Shown: positions 27,814-36,165 of the stretch, piece after piece
Layout of the letters: every line of letters starts with the position of its first letter
Position numbering within the stretch: the stretch's first letter is position 1
From: an uncultured Massilia sp.
Lineage (GTDB): Bacteria > Pseudomonadota > Gammaproteobacteria > Burkholderiales > Burkholderiaceae_D
DNA: 64,000 nucleotides
Direction of reading: 5' to 3'
Assembly: GCF_913773735.1 (NCBI RefSeq)
Contig: NZ_CAJYEB010000037.1
Location: 124,001 to 188,000, forward strand
Position numbers and translations under genes: made by a program
The notes under the pieces: generated by a model
The model's database searches: none
What the model saw: the letters and a program-made list of their open reading frames with translations, nothing else
Told to the model about the DNA's origin: nothing

Positions 27814-27876
27814 CCTGTCCACCAATCGATATGAAGTTACCATAGCGACATTAATCTGACAAATGCCGACCGAAAT

Positions 27877-28641
27877 ATGAATGCAAGCACTCAGACTGCC
27901 GGCAGTGCCGGCGCCACTGGCGGCCATGCCGCCAAGATCATGGTGGTCGACGACGACATGCGCCTGCGCGACCTGCTGCGCCGCTACCTGACCGAACAGG
28001 GATTCCAGGTCGTGACGGCGGAAAGCGCGCCGGCCATGAACAAGCTGTGGCTGCGCGAGCGCTACGACCTGCTCGTGCTCGACCTGATGCTGCCGGGCGA
28101 GGACGGCCTGTCGATCTGCCGCCGCCTGCGCGGCGCCGGCGACCAGACCCCGATCATCATGCTGACCGCCAAGGGCGAGGACGTCGACCGCATCGTCGGC
28201 CTCGAAATGGGCGCGGACGATTACCTGCCCAAGCCGTTCAACCCGCGCGAGCTAGTGGCGCGCATCAACGCGGTCCTGCGCCGCAAGGGTCCGGACGAGA
28301 TCCCCGGCGCGCCCAGCGAGACCCCGCAGACCTTCGAGTTCGGCGACTTCGTGCTCGACCTGGGCACGCGCACGCTGAAGAAGAACGGCGAGACCGTGCC
28401 CCTGACCACCGGCGAATTCTCGGTGCTGAAGGTGTTCGCGCGCCACGCGCGCCAGCCGCTGTCGCGCGAGAAGCTGATGGAACTGGCGCGCGGCCGCGAA
28501 TACGAGGTGTTCGACCGTTCGCTCGACGTGCAAATCTCGCGCCTGCGCAAGCTGATCGAACCCGATCCTTCCAGCCCGCTGTACATCCAGACGGTGTGGG
28601 GCCTGGGCTACGTGTTCATCCCTGAAGGCCAGCCGCGCTAG
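27877..28641 (+). CDS. ompR: OmpR-family response regulator
   Basis: 254 residues. The receiver domain has DDD at 25-27, phospho-acceptor D69 in LLVLDLMLPGEDGLS, the switch T in IIMLTAKGEDVDR and the conserved K in DDYLPKPFNPRELVAR. The C-terminal winged helix (about 155-250) ends with QTVWGLGYVF. Its sequence is closest to OmpR in betaproteobacteria. The stop overlaps the GTG of the kinase gene (TAGTG), so the pair is translationally coupled. It probably controls envelope genes, including the divergent exported protein. Confidence 0.92.
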   Translation: MNASTQTAGSAGATGGHAAKIMVVDDDMRLRDLLRRYLTEQGFQVVTAESAPAMNKLWLRERYDLLVLDLMLPGEDGLSICRRLRGAGDQTPIIMLTAKGEDVDRIVGLEMGADDYLPKPFNPRELVARINAVLRRKGPDEIPGAPSETPQTFEFGDFVLDLGTRTLKKNGETVPLTTGEFSVLKVFARHARQPLSREKLMELARGREYEVFDRSLDVQISRLRKLIEPDPSSPLYIQTVWGLGYVFIPEGQPR

Positions 28642-30035
28642 TGTCCACGATGTCCCCGGCGCACCCGGAACCACGCGCGCAGCCCCGCCCGGTGCCGCGC
28701 CTGCTCGGCTGGATCCGCAGCGGCCTGTTCTGGCGCACGTTCTTCCTGCTGTCCCTGCTGACGACGCTGTCGATGGCCTCGTGGATCGGCATGATCAACG
28801 TGTTCCAGCGCGGCCCGCAGGCCGAGCAGACGGCCGAACTGCTGGTGTCCGTCGTCACCATCACCAAGGCGGCGCTGACCCACTCGGCGCCGGACCTGCG
28901 CACGGAACTGCTGTTCGAACTGGTTTCCAACGAGGGCATCCGCATCCTGACGCTGGAGCCGACCGACAAGGTCGAGCCGCCGGCGAAGTTCCTCACGCCG
29001 GAGATCGCCGCCATCGTGCGCGCCAAGCTGGGGCCGGACACGCGCTTCTCGCGCCGCGTCAACGACCTGCCCGGCTTCTGGGTCAGCTTCGACATCGACG
29101 GCGACAAGTACTGGCTGATGCTCGAGCGCGACCGCCTGGACAACCTGACGCGCGTGCAATGGCTCGGCTGGGCCACCGTGGTCGGCGCCCTGTCCCTGCT
29201 GGGCGCGGCGCTGATCTCCAGCCTGGTCAACCTGCCGCTGTCGCGCCTGGCCGGCGCGGCGCGCGCGATTGCCCAGGGCAAGCGCCCCGCCCCGCTGCCC
29301 GAGAAAGGCTCGCAGGAGATCATCGAGGCCAACCGCAGCTTCAACCAGATGGTCGACGACCTGCAGCAGCTCGAGAAGGACCGCGCGATCATCCTGGCCG
29401 GCATCTCGCACGACCTGCGCACGCCGCTGGCGCGCATGCAGCTCGAGGTGGAAATGGCCAGCCTGTCGCCGGAGGCGCGCGAGGGCATGCAGTCCGACAT
29501 CGCCCAGATGGACGCCATCATCGGCCAGTTCCTCGACTTCGCCCGCCCCACCGAGAGCGCGACCTTCACCACGGTGGACCTGTCCGAGCTGCTCGAGGAC
29601 TGCGCGCGCGAGGCCGCACGCCTGCCGGACGTGCGGGTCACCGCCGACGTGGAGCCGGACATCCACGTGCTGGGCAATCCGACCGACCTGCGCCGCGTGA
29701 TCAACAACGTGATCGAGAACGCGCGCCGCTACGGCAAGACCCCGGGCGAGGACGTGACCGAGATCGACATCGCCTGCCACGCCAGGCTGACGGGCCACGG
29801 CCGCCGCGCCATGGTCGAGATCAACGACCACGGCAGCGGCGTGCCCGAGGACCAGATCGCGCAGCTGCTGCGTCCGTTCACGCGGCTGGACAGCGCGCGC
29901 GGCCAGGCCAACGGCGCCGGCCTGGGCCTGGCCATCGTCGAGCGCGTGATCACCCGCCACAACGCCGAACTCACGGTGCGCAACCGCGACGGCGGCGGCC
30001 TGCTGCTGCAGTTCGCGCTGCCGCTGGCGCCCTGA
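28641..30035 (+). CDS. envZ: EnvZ-like sensor histidine kinase
   Basis: 464 residues from the GTG at 28641. Transmembrane helices lie near residues 27-50 (GLFWRTFFLLSLLTTLSMASW) and 170-195; the ~120-residue periplasmic loop lies between them. A HAMP domain is followed by HisKA with phospho-acceptor H257 in AGISHDLRTPLARM, then the N box NNVIENARRYG and G boxes in NDHGSGVPED and GAGLGLAIVERV. It phosphorylates the adjacent OmpR. The symbol is by homology and position; the input signal is unknown. Confidence 0.9.
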   Translation: MSTMSPAHPEPRAQPRPVPRLLGWIRSGLFWRTFFLLSLLTTLSMASWIGMINVFQRGPQAEQTAELLVSVVTITKAALTHSAPDLRTELLFELVSNEGIRILTLEPTDKVEPPAKFLTPEIAAIVRAKLGPDTRFSRRVNDLPGFWVSFDIDGDKYWLMLERDRLDNLTRVQWLGWATVVGALSLLGAALISSLVNLPLSRLAGAARAIAQGKRPAPLPEKGSQEIIEANRSFNQMVDDLQQLEKDRAIILAGISHDLRTPLARMQLEVEMASLSPEAREGMQSDIAQMDAIIGQFLDFARPTESATFTTVDLSELLEDCAREAARLPDVRVTADVEPDIHVLGNPTDLRRVINNVIENARRYGKTPGEDVTEIDIACHARLTGHGRRAMVEINDHGSGVPEDQIAQLLRPFTRLDSARGQANGAGLGLAIVERVITRHNAELTVRNRDGGGLLLQFALPLAP

Positions 30036-30358
30036 TTCCTCCCTTCCTGCTGCCGCACGAGAAAAAGCCGCCCGCGCATCGCTGCGCCGGGCGGCAAATC
30101 CGGACGGGCGTCCGGAGAGACAGAGACAGTGCGATCAACACTGAGGAAACTACACCGCACAGATAAGGCCGCGCGCGGCGGGCGCAAGCCCCGTCGTGGG
30201 TGATCGATGGCGCGCCTGCGTGTAAGCCTGGTCGGACAGCCTCGCCGCAGCCCCGCAGCGCGCCCTGCAGGCGGCTTGCGCACGGGCGGCAGGGTGCGGC
30301 AACGTACGGAGCGCCTGGCGGACGCGGCGCAGGATGGACGCATCTACGGGAGGACACC
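30036..30358. other. Intergenic region of 323 bases with two adjacent hairpins, no gene recognised
   Basis: Two hairpins stand side by side: 30067-30095 (GCCGCCC/GGGCGGC outer stem with an inner GCGCA/TGCGC stem) and 30099-30116 (TCCGGAC/GTCCGGA, loop GGGC). Read on the minus strand, the first is followed by TTTTTCTC, a good terminator for leftward transcripts, yet no minus-strand gene ends here. On the plus strand they may still end the envZ transcript. The remaining ~240 GC-rich bases show nothing convincing. Confidence 0.6.
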
Positions 30359-30790
30359 ATGAAGCGTTCAATGAGCCTGCTGATCGCCGCCCTGCTGGCG
30401 GCACCGGCCGCAATGGCCGCCAGCGACATCGTCAAGTGCGTGGATGCGGCGGGCCACGTGACGTTCACCGACCAGCCCTGCCCCGCCGGCGCCACCGCGA
30501 CGCGGCTGGCGCAGGACGGCGCCGCGGCCTACGGCGGTTCGGGCACGGGCGGGGACACCGGTGCGTCCGGCCCGGACGGCCCGTCCGCCACCGCCACCGC
30601 CGCCGCCCCCGCGCCGGCGCTGCAGCGTTACGTGCTCCCGCCGGCCGACATGCGCCACGCCGCCTGGAAGCAGAGGGCCGCCGAGCGCCCCGCCTCGCTG
30701 GCGCGCGACATCGCCACGCTCAAGGAAGCGCGGCGCATGCAGCTGCTGCAGGACGGACCGCGCCAGCACCTGGCCGGCATCGCCAACTGA
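30359..30790 (+). CDS. Exported DUF4124-domain protein
   Basis: 143 residues from the ATG at 30359 with GGGAGG upstream. A signal peptide ends at AMAASD; the mature N-terminus (IVKCVDAAGHVTFTDQPCP) is the DUF4124 motif with two cysteines likely disulfide-bonded. A Gly/Ala-rich linker follows, then a basic C-terminal segment. DUF4124 proteins are small periplasmic proteins of unknown function common in beta- and gammaproteobacteria. Confidence 0.83.
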   Translation: MKRSMSLLIAALLAAPAAMAASDIVKCVDAAGHVTFTDQPCPAGATATRLAQDGAAAYGGSGTGGDTGASGPDGPSATATAAAPAPALQRYVLPPADMRHAAWKQRAAERPASLARDIATLKEARRMQLLQDGPRQHLAGIAN

Positions 30791-30854
30791 GCCGCGCCCG
30801 GCACGGGTCCGGCCCGCGCCATGCGCCGCTGCCGGCGCGTGGCCGCGTGCGTGT

Positions 30855-31718
30855 TCAGGCCAGGAAGCGCGCCGTCCCCGCCACGCGGATCGAGCTGCCC
30901 GGGACCGGGCCGATGCCGGCATGCAGGCGCGAGCGCATGCCCATGTCCTCGCCCTGCACCACGTCGATGGCCCCGCCGTGCGGCCAGCCGAGGTCGCGCA
31001 GGTAGCCGGCCAGCGCGGCGGTGCCGGCGCCGGTGGCCGGGTCCTCGTAGACGCCGCCGATGGCGAACGGATTACGGGTATGGAACAGGCGCGCCGACGC
31101 GGCCCAGGCCAGCACGATCGTGGTCAGGCCATGTTCGGCCATCAGCGCCCTGCCCGCTTCCAGTGCATAGCGCATGGCACCCAGCCGCGCGCGGCTGGAC
31201 AGGGCCAGCACCAGATGGTCGGCGCCCGCGTGCGCCACGGCGGGCGGGATGCGCGGATCGAGGTCGGCGCCGGCATAGCCGAACAGGGCCAGCGCCGCCG
31301 CGACCAGCCCGGGGTCGGCAGGACCGCTGCGCGTGGGCGGCGACTGCAGCGCGGCGGCCACGCGCGCGCCGTCGCGCCGGCCCTCGACGGTGATGGCGGC
31401 GGCGTTCAGCGCCAGCGCGAAGGTGCCGTCGCCATGCGCGCGCGCCAGCGCCGCGCCCAGCGCGATGGTCGCGTGTCCGCAGAACGGCACCTCGGCCGCG
31501 GGCGAGAAATAGCGCACGCGCCAGCCCGTGCCGGCGGGCGCGGCGAAGGCCGTCTCGGAAAAACCGACGGCGCGCGCCACGCGCTGCATCTCGGCCGCGG
31601 GCGGCAGCGCGGCGCCGATCCAGACGCCGGCCGGATTGCCGCCCGTATCGCCGTCGGAGAACGCGGCGATGCGCAGGATGGCGGCAGGGTCGACGGAGGT
31701 GGCGTGCTGGGCGGTCAT
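30855..31718 (-). CDS. PhzF-family epimerase/isomerase-like protein
   Basis: 287 residues from the ATG at 31718. The PhzF hallmarks are present: GNPAGVWIG near the N-terminus, catalytic glutamate in VGFSETAF, FCGHATIALGAAL in the first half, and EDPATGAGTAALAGYL in the second. PhzF-like proteins have a diaminopimelate-epimerase fold and catalyse isomerisations; most bacterial members are not in phenazine pathways, and no phenazine genes are nearby. The GST gene lies directly upstream on the same strand, about 100 bases away. Confidence 0.88.
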   Translation of the reverse strand: MTAQHATSVDPAAILRIAAFSDGDTGGNPAGVWIGAALPPAAEMQRVARAVGFSETAFAAPAGTGWRVRYFSPAAEVPFCGHATIALGAALARAHGDGTFALALNAAAITVEGRRDGARVAAALQSPPTRSGPADPGLVAAALALFGYAGADLDPRIPPAVAHAGADHLVLALSSRARLGAMRYALEAGRALMAEHGLTTIVLAWAASARLFHTRNPFAIGGVYEDPATGAGTAALAGYLRDLGWPHGGAIDVVQGEDMGMRSRLHAGIGPVPGSSIRVAGTARFLA

Positions 31719-31821
31719 GGGCGGGTCCTGGCGGGCTGGAACGACGATGATAATGCCTTGCAGGAAAACCTGCCGGCGCCGCCCGCGCCAGGCCGTGCGT
31801 GCGTGCCGCCGACCGGCCCCG

Positions 31822-32544
31822 TCACGGCGCGGACGGGTCGGCGCGGTCCAGTTCCGGATAGTGGCGGAAGATGCCCTCCTCGTTGAACGGCAGGCGCCGC
31901 GTCGACGCCAGGTAGGCGGCGATGCGCGGCCGCGCCGCCACCCGGGCGCGGTGCGCCGCGAGCAGCGGATGGCTGGCGTCGATGCGCGCCAGCGCATGCG
32001 GGAAGGCATAGCGCAGGCCTTCCACCAGCTGGAACAGCGACAGGTCGGCGTACGTCACCGCCTCGCCCAGCAGGTACGGCTTCGGCCCCGCGCGTCCCAG
32101 GATGCCCTCGAACCACTCGAAGAACTTCGGGATGCGCGTTTCGAGGAAGTCGGCGCTGCGGCGCTTCGCTTCCGGGCGCTGGTCCTCGTAGTACAGCGAG
32201 GTCGCCACCGGGTGGTGGCTGTCGTGCGCCTCGGCCACCATGTCGGCGATCGTGAGCTGGATCTGGTTGACCCACAGGCGCCCCTGCTCGTCCGCGGGCG
32301 CCAGCCCATGGCGCTGGCCCAGGAACAGCAGGATGTTGGCGGTCTGGCCGACCGTCACGCCGTCGCCTTTGAGGAACGGCGGCGCATACGACGGGTAATC
32401 CGCGCCGTCCATCGCCGCGAGCATGCGCGCCATGCCCCCCGGCTGGCGCGCCACGTCCACGTAGTCCACGCCCGCTTCTTCCAGCGCCAGCCGCACGAAC
32501 TCGCCGCGTCCTTGTATCGTGGGCCAATAAAAAAGTTCATACAT
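31822..32544 (-). CDS. Glutathione S-transferase-like protein
   Basis: 240 residues from the ATG at 32544, chosen because AGGAGG lies seven bases upstream. The N-terminal thioredoxin-like domain begins MYELFYWPTIQGRGEFVRL, as in sigma/alpha-type GSTs with the catalytic tyrosine near Y7, and the helical C-terminal domain has KPYLLGEAVTYADLSLFQLVE. It probably conjugates glutathione to electrophiles in the cytoplasm. The substrate is unknown. Confidence 0.88.
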   Translation of the reverse strand: MYELFYWPTIQGRGEFVRLALEEAGVDYVDVARQPGGMARMLAAMDGADYPSYAPPFLKGDGVTVGQTANILLFLGQRHGLAPADEQGRLWVNQIQLTIADMVAEAHDSHHPVATSLYYEDQRPEAKRRSADFLETRIPKFFEWFEGILGRAGPKPYLLGEAVTYADLSLFQLVEGLRYAFPHALARIDASHPLLAAHRARVAARPRIAAYLASTRRLPFNEEGIFRHYPELDRADPSAP

Positions 32545-32725
32545 CGTTGTGCCCTCCTCATCTTGTTCGGTCTGACTCAATTATTCATGAGGATTTCGAT
32601 CTTCGTCGCGGCAATCGTGCTAGTCTTGCATCTGGTAACTTACCTAACAAAAGATTAACAACAAGAGACATGTTCACAACAAAACCGCAACTGGGGAAAC
32701 GTTACCGATGACGTCGATCTCGTGC

Positions 32726-32756
32726 GTGCCGGCGCAGCACCCGGCACACCTTTTTT
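32726..32756 (+). terminator. Rho-independent terminator without an assigned gene
   Basis: GTGCCGG (32726-32732) pairs with CCGGCAC (32741-32747), followed by ACC and six T residues at 32751-32756. It reads on the plus strand, 68 bases before the VirK-like gene, but no plus-strand gene ends upstream; the nearest gene is the minus-strand GST. It could end an unannotated small RNA or the short open frame 32587-32658, or act as a leader terminator of the following gene. Confidence 0.65.
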
Positions 32757-32823
32757 GTTGAGCAAGTCCTCCGCCCCTGGCGGAGCGAGATAGACCGATC
32801 GATAACGTATTCCGGAGCGCCTC

Positions 32824-33780
32824 ATGATTTTCGCTCACCTGACCCGCCACTGGATGGCACGCCGCACCCAGTACAGCTTTCCGTCCTGGCTCCTGAGCAT
32901 CCTGCGCAGCCTGCGCGTCCTGGCCTGGTACCGCGACCACCGCAGCCTGTGCGAACTCGGCGTCTACCGCGAGCACCTCGCCTCGCCGGCCAACGACGAC
33001 CCCTTCCACCACCTGAGCCACCGCGACTACCTGGTCAAGGGCATGAGCGCGCGCCGGCGCGTGCAGGCGGTGCTGAGCCACTACCGCTTCGAGCAGGCCA
33101 CGTTCGACGCCGCCTACCTGCAGGCCGTCTACGGCGAGCGCCGGCTGGCGCTGTGGGAGCACGAGGCCGAGGGCAGCCGCTTCGCGATCCAGCTCGAGAT
33201 GGCGTCGCGCAGCAATGCGGAGGGCGACCTCACCGTGGCCCTGGTCGCGGACGGCAAGTGCCTGCACCGCCTGTCCTACAGCTGGCTGCCCGGCGCCATG
33301 CTGGGCGCCGAGGTCCCGGTCGTGCCCTTCATCGCCCGCAACCAGGGCCGCTGGGTCGATTCCGGCGCCGCCTTCGACGCCTTCGAACGCGCCTTCCCCA
33401 ACAACTCGCCGAGCTTCTTCTGCTTCGCCGCCATGCAGGGCATCGCCCAGGCCGTCGGCATCGACCGCGTGGTGGCGATCCGCAGCGAGTGCCACATCGC
33501 CTACGACCCGGCGCCCGACAAGCACTTCGCGAACGCCTACGACGGCTTCTGGAAGATCCTCGGCGGCACCGGGATGCCGGGCCGCGAAGGCTACCTGATC
33601 ACGCTGCCCTTCTACGTCAAGCCGCTGTCCGAGATGCCGTCCAAGCACCGCAAGCGCGCGGCCCAGCGCCGCGAGCACTGGCGCGTGATCGGCGAATCGG
33701 CCCGCACGGTCCTGCAGCGGCACCTGCTGCTGCAGCGCACGCAGGTCGAACGCGCCGCCACGCAGCTCGAACCGGCATGA
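32824..33780 (+). CDS. VirK/YbjX (DUF535) family protein
   Basis: 318 residues, one DUF535 domain. Typical segments are YSFPSWLLSILRSL, HLSHRDYLVKGMSARRRV, GDLTVALVADGKCLHRLSYSW and the C-terminal RRAQHWRVI-like RREHWRVIGE. Family members (VirK in Shigella/Salmonella, YbjX) are linked to resistance to antimicrobial peptides and proper surface protein localisation, but the biochemical function is unknown. No signal peptide is seen. Confidence 0.88.
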   Translation: MIFAHLTRHWMARRTQYSFPSWLLSILRSLRVLAWYRDHRSLCELGVYREHLASPANDDPFHHLSHRDYLVKGMSARRRVQAVLSHYRFEQATFDAAYLQAVYGERRLALWEHEAEGSRFAIQLEMASRSNAEGDLTVALVADGKCLHRLSYSWLPGAMLGAEVPVVPFIARNQGRWVDSGAAFDAFERAFPNNSPSFFCFAAMQGIAQAVGIDRVVAIRSECHIAYDPAPDKHFANAYDGFWKILGGTGMPGREGYLITLPFYVKPLSEMPSKHRKRAAQRREHWRVIGESARTVLQRHLLLQRTQVERAATQLEPA

Positions 33781-33839
33781 GGGACCATATCGTCCATTAA
33801 CAAACGCACCACATCGGCGCGCATCGTGCTACACTCGCG

Positions 33840-33915
33840 CCTTCGCTAGGGGTCCTGGAGTCGCTTCCGGGTGAGAAATACCCTTCGTACCTGATCTGGA
33901 TAATGCCAGCGAAGG
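33840..33915 (+). ncRNA. TPP (thiamin pyrophosphate) riboswitch
   Basis: P1 is CCTTCGCT (33840-33847) paired perfectly with AGCGAAGG (33908-33915). Between them are the conserved elements of the THI box: AGGGGTCCTGG, then GGGTGAGAAATACCC (pyrimidine-sensing TGAGA bulge and stem), then ACCTGATCTGGATAATGCC, which binds the pyrophosphate via metal. TACACT at 33830-33835 is a plausible -10 ten bases upstream of P1. The regulated gene is the TonB-dependent receptor at 34018. About 100 bases separate the aptamer from its start; no clear terminator is seen, so control may act at translation. Confidence 0.93.
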
Positions 33916-34017
33916 AAAGCGCAAAGCAGTTCCCTCCTTGTTTGCCCTTCCCCAGTTGGCTCCGGCTTTTGAATGAAAGCAGCGCGTCCCATACTGGCGC
34001 GCGAAGACGAGCAAACC

Positions 34018-36159
34018 ATGAACCCGAGACTCAAGCATTCCCTCCTCGCCTGCGCGATCGTGCAGGCCTTCCCATCCGTCGTCCTCGCGCAGGAGCAGGC
34101 GCAGGCGAGCGCGCCGGTGGCCGAAGTGGTCGTCACCGGCAACCGCTTCATCGCCACGGACCGCGCCAGCGTCGGCGGCTTCGGCGAGGCGTCGCTGTTC
34201 GACACCCCGGCCTCGATCACGGCCATCGGCCGCACGCAGATGCAGGACCTGTCGATCCGGTCGAGCACCGAGGCCGTGCGCTTCGACGCCTCGGTGAGCG
34301 ACGCCTACAATGCCGTCGGCTATGCCGAGCAATTCTCGATCCGCGGCTTTGCCCTGGACAACAACTACAGCTACCGCAAGGATGGTTTCGCGATTCCCGG
34401 CGATAGCCAGATTCCGCTGGAGAACAAGGAGCGCCTCGAGATCCTCAAGGGTCTCGCCGGCCTGACGGCCGGCATCGCCGCGCCGGGCGGCATCGTCAAC
34501 TACGTGACCAAGCGTCCGACCAGCACGCCGCTGCGCTCGGCCACCGTCGAGGTCAGCGAGCGCGGCACGCTGTACGGCGCGATCGACCTCGGCGGCCGCT
34601 TCGCCGACCGCCGCTTCGGCTACCGCATCAATGCCGCCGCGGCCGACCTCCATTCCTATGTGCGCGGCGCCAACGGCGACCGCCAGTTCGTCTCCGGCGC
34701 CTTCGACTGGCAGCTCACGCCGGACGCCCTGCTGCAGCTGGACATGGACTACCAGCGCAAGGCGCAGATCACGGCGCCGGGCTACCAGCTGATCCGCAAC
34801 GAGACCCTGCCCACCGGCGTGTCGGCAAAGACGCTGCTCAACGACCAGCCCTGGACCCGCCCGGTGACGACCAGGGACGGCAACCTCGGCCTGCGCTTCA
34901 CCTACCGGCTGGCGTCGGAATGGACGGCGACGGTGGCCGCCAACAAGCACTGGTTCGAGCGCGACGACTACACGGCCTTCCCCTACGGCTGCAGCAACGA
35001 GGGCGACGGCTACTATCCGGGCTATTGCGCGAACGGCGACTACGACGTCTACGATTACCAGAGCACCGGCGAGCGCAAGACGCCGTGGGGCGCGCAGGCG
35101 CAGCTGCAGGGCCGCTTCGCCACCGGCGCACTGCGCCACGACCTGACCGTCGGCACCTCGTACGCGGAGCGCCACGACCGCTTCGGCGACTACGTCTACG
35201 ACTACGTGGGCTACAGCAATATCTGGCATCCGCTGGTCACGCCGTCGGTCGCCCCCGACCGCGTCACCGGCCCCGTGTTCGAGCGCCGCAGCGACGAGGA
35301 AAGCGCGCTGTTCGCGCAGGACATCGTGCGCCTGTCGCAGCAGTTCAGCCTGCACGCCGGCCTGCGCCACGTGAAGATCGACCGCCGCGAATACGTCGGC
35401 GACAGCGCCAGCTGGGTCGCCAGCCGCCACACGTTCACGCTGCCGCAGGTGGCGCTGGTGGCCAGCCCGTCGGACGCGTGGAACGTCTACGCCTCGTTCA
35501 GCCACGGCCTGCAGAACGGCGGCATCGCGCCGATGGAGACGGCGAACCAGAACCAGATGCTGGCACCGCAGCGCTCACGCCAGGTCGAGCTGGGCACCAA
35601 GGCCGCGCTGGGCGATACCCTGAACCTGTCGGCGGCGCTGTTCCAGATCCGCCAGGGCCTGGAGTACACGGATGCGGCCAACGTCTATGTGCGCAATGGC
35701 GAGCAGACGCACCGCGGCCTGGAACTGGCGGCCCAGGGCAAGGCGACGCGCGACCTCGACTGGAGCGTGTCGATGATGGCGCTGAACACGCGCCAGGAAG
35801 GCACCGGCCAGGCGAGCATCGACGGCAAGCGCGTCACCAACGTCCCCGCCTTCAAGTCGACGGCGTGGCTGGCCTACGCCGTGCCGCAAGTGCCGGGCCT
35901 GAAGCTGGACGGCACCTGGCAGTATGCCGGCAAGAAGGCGTTCGACGTCGAGAACCGCGTGTTCGTGCCGGACTACCACGTGTTCGGCCTGGGCGCGTCC
36001 TACGGCCTGAAGGTGGGCACGACCAGCGTCACGCTGCGGGCGCGCGCGGAAAACCTGTTCGACAAGTTCTACTGGCGCGACGTGACGCCGGCGCTGGGCG
36101 GTTACCTGCTGGCCGGAGCACCGCGCACCTTCCGCCTGTCGGCCACTGCCGACTTCTAA
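34018..36159 (+). CDS. TonB-dependent outer-membrane receptor under TPP riboswitch control (putative thiamin or precursor uptake)
   Basis: 713 residues from the ATG at 34018 (an in-frame 33973 start lacks a ribosome-binding site). A signal peptide ends near VVLAQEQ. The plug domain spans about residues 35-160 (SLFDTPASITAIG, FSIRGFALDN, LKGLAGLTAGIAAPGGIVNYVTKRP) and the 22-strand barrel fills the rest, ending NLFDKFYWRD and the terminal aromatic ATADF. The closest family by motifs is the siderophore (FhuE/FptA-like) receptors. The upstream TPP riboswitch argues for thiamin-related uptake instead. Its TAA stop is partly formed by the target-site duplication of the downstream insertion sequence. 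Confidence 0.9.
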   Translation: MNPRLKHSLLACAIVQAFPSVVLAQEQAQASAPVAEVVVTGNRFIATDRASVGGFGEASLFDTPASITAIGRTQMQDLSIRSSTEAVRFDASVSDAYNAVGYAEQFSIRGFALDNNYSYRKDGFAIPGDSQIPLENKERLEILKGLAGLTAGIAAPGGIVNYVTKRPTSTPLRSATVEVSERGTLYGAIDLGGRFADRRFGYRINAAAADLHSYVRGANGDRQFVSGAFDWQLTPDALLQLDMDYQRKAQITAPGYQLIRNETLPTGVSAKTLLNDQPWTRPVTTRDGNLGLRFTYRLASEWTATVAANKHWFERDDYTAFPYGCSNEGDGYYPGYCANGDYDVYDYQSTGERKTPWGAQAQLQGRFATGALRHDLTVGTSYAERHDRFGDYVYDYVGYSNIWHPLVTPSVAPDRVTGPVFERRSDEESALFAQDIVRLSQQFSLHAGLRHVKIDRREYVGDSASWVASRHTFTLPQVALVASPSDAWNVYASFSHGLQNGGIAPMETANQNQMLAPQRSRQVELGTKAALGDTLNLSAALFQIRQGLEYTDAANVYVRNGEQTHRGLELAAQGKATRDLDWSVSMMALNTRQEGTGQASIDGKRVTNVPAFKSTAWLAYAVPQVPGLKLDGTWQYAGKKAFDVENRVFVPDYHVFGLGASYGLKVGTTSVTLRARAENLFDKFYWRDVTPALGGYLLAGAPRTFRLSATADF

Positions 36160-36165
36160 AAAAAA

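Noticed and set aside
30855..31718. Phenazine biosynthesis locus
   Set aside because: The PhzF-like protein stands alone; no phzA/B/C/D/E/G homologue is nearby, so a phenazine role is not supported.
32587..32658. A 23-residue hydrophobic open frame (MRISIFVAAIVLVL...)
   Set aside because: No ribosome-binding site and no conservation evidence; kept only as a possible reason for the orphan terminator at 32726.
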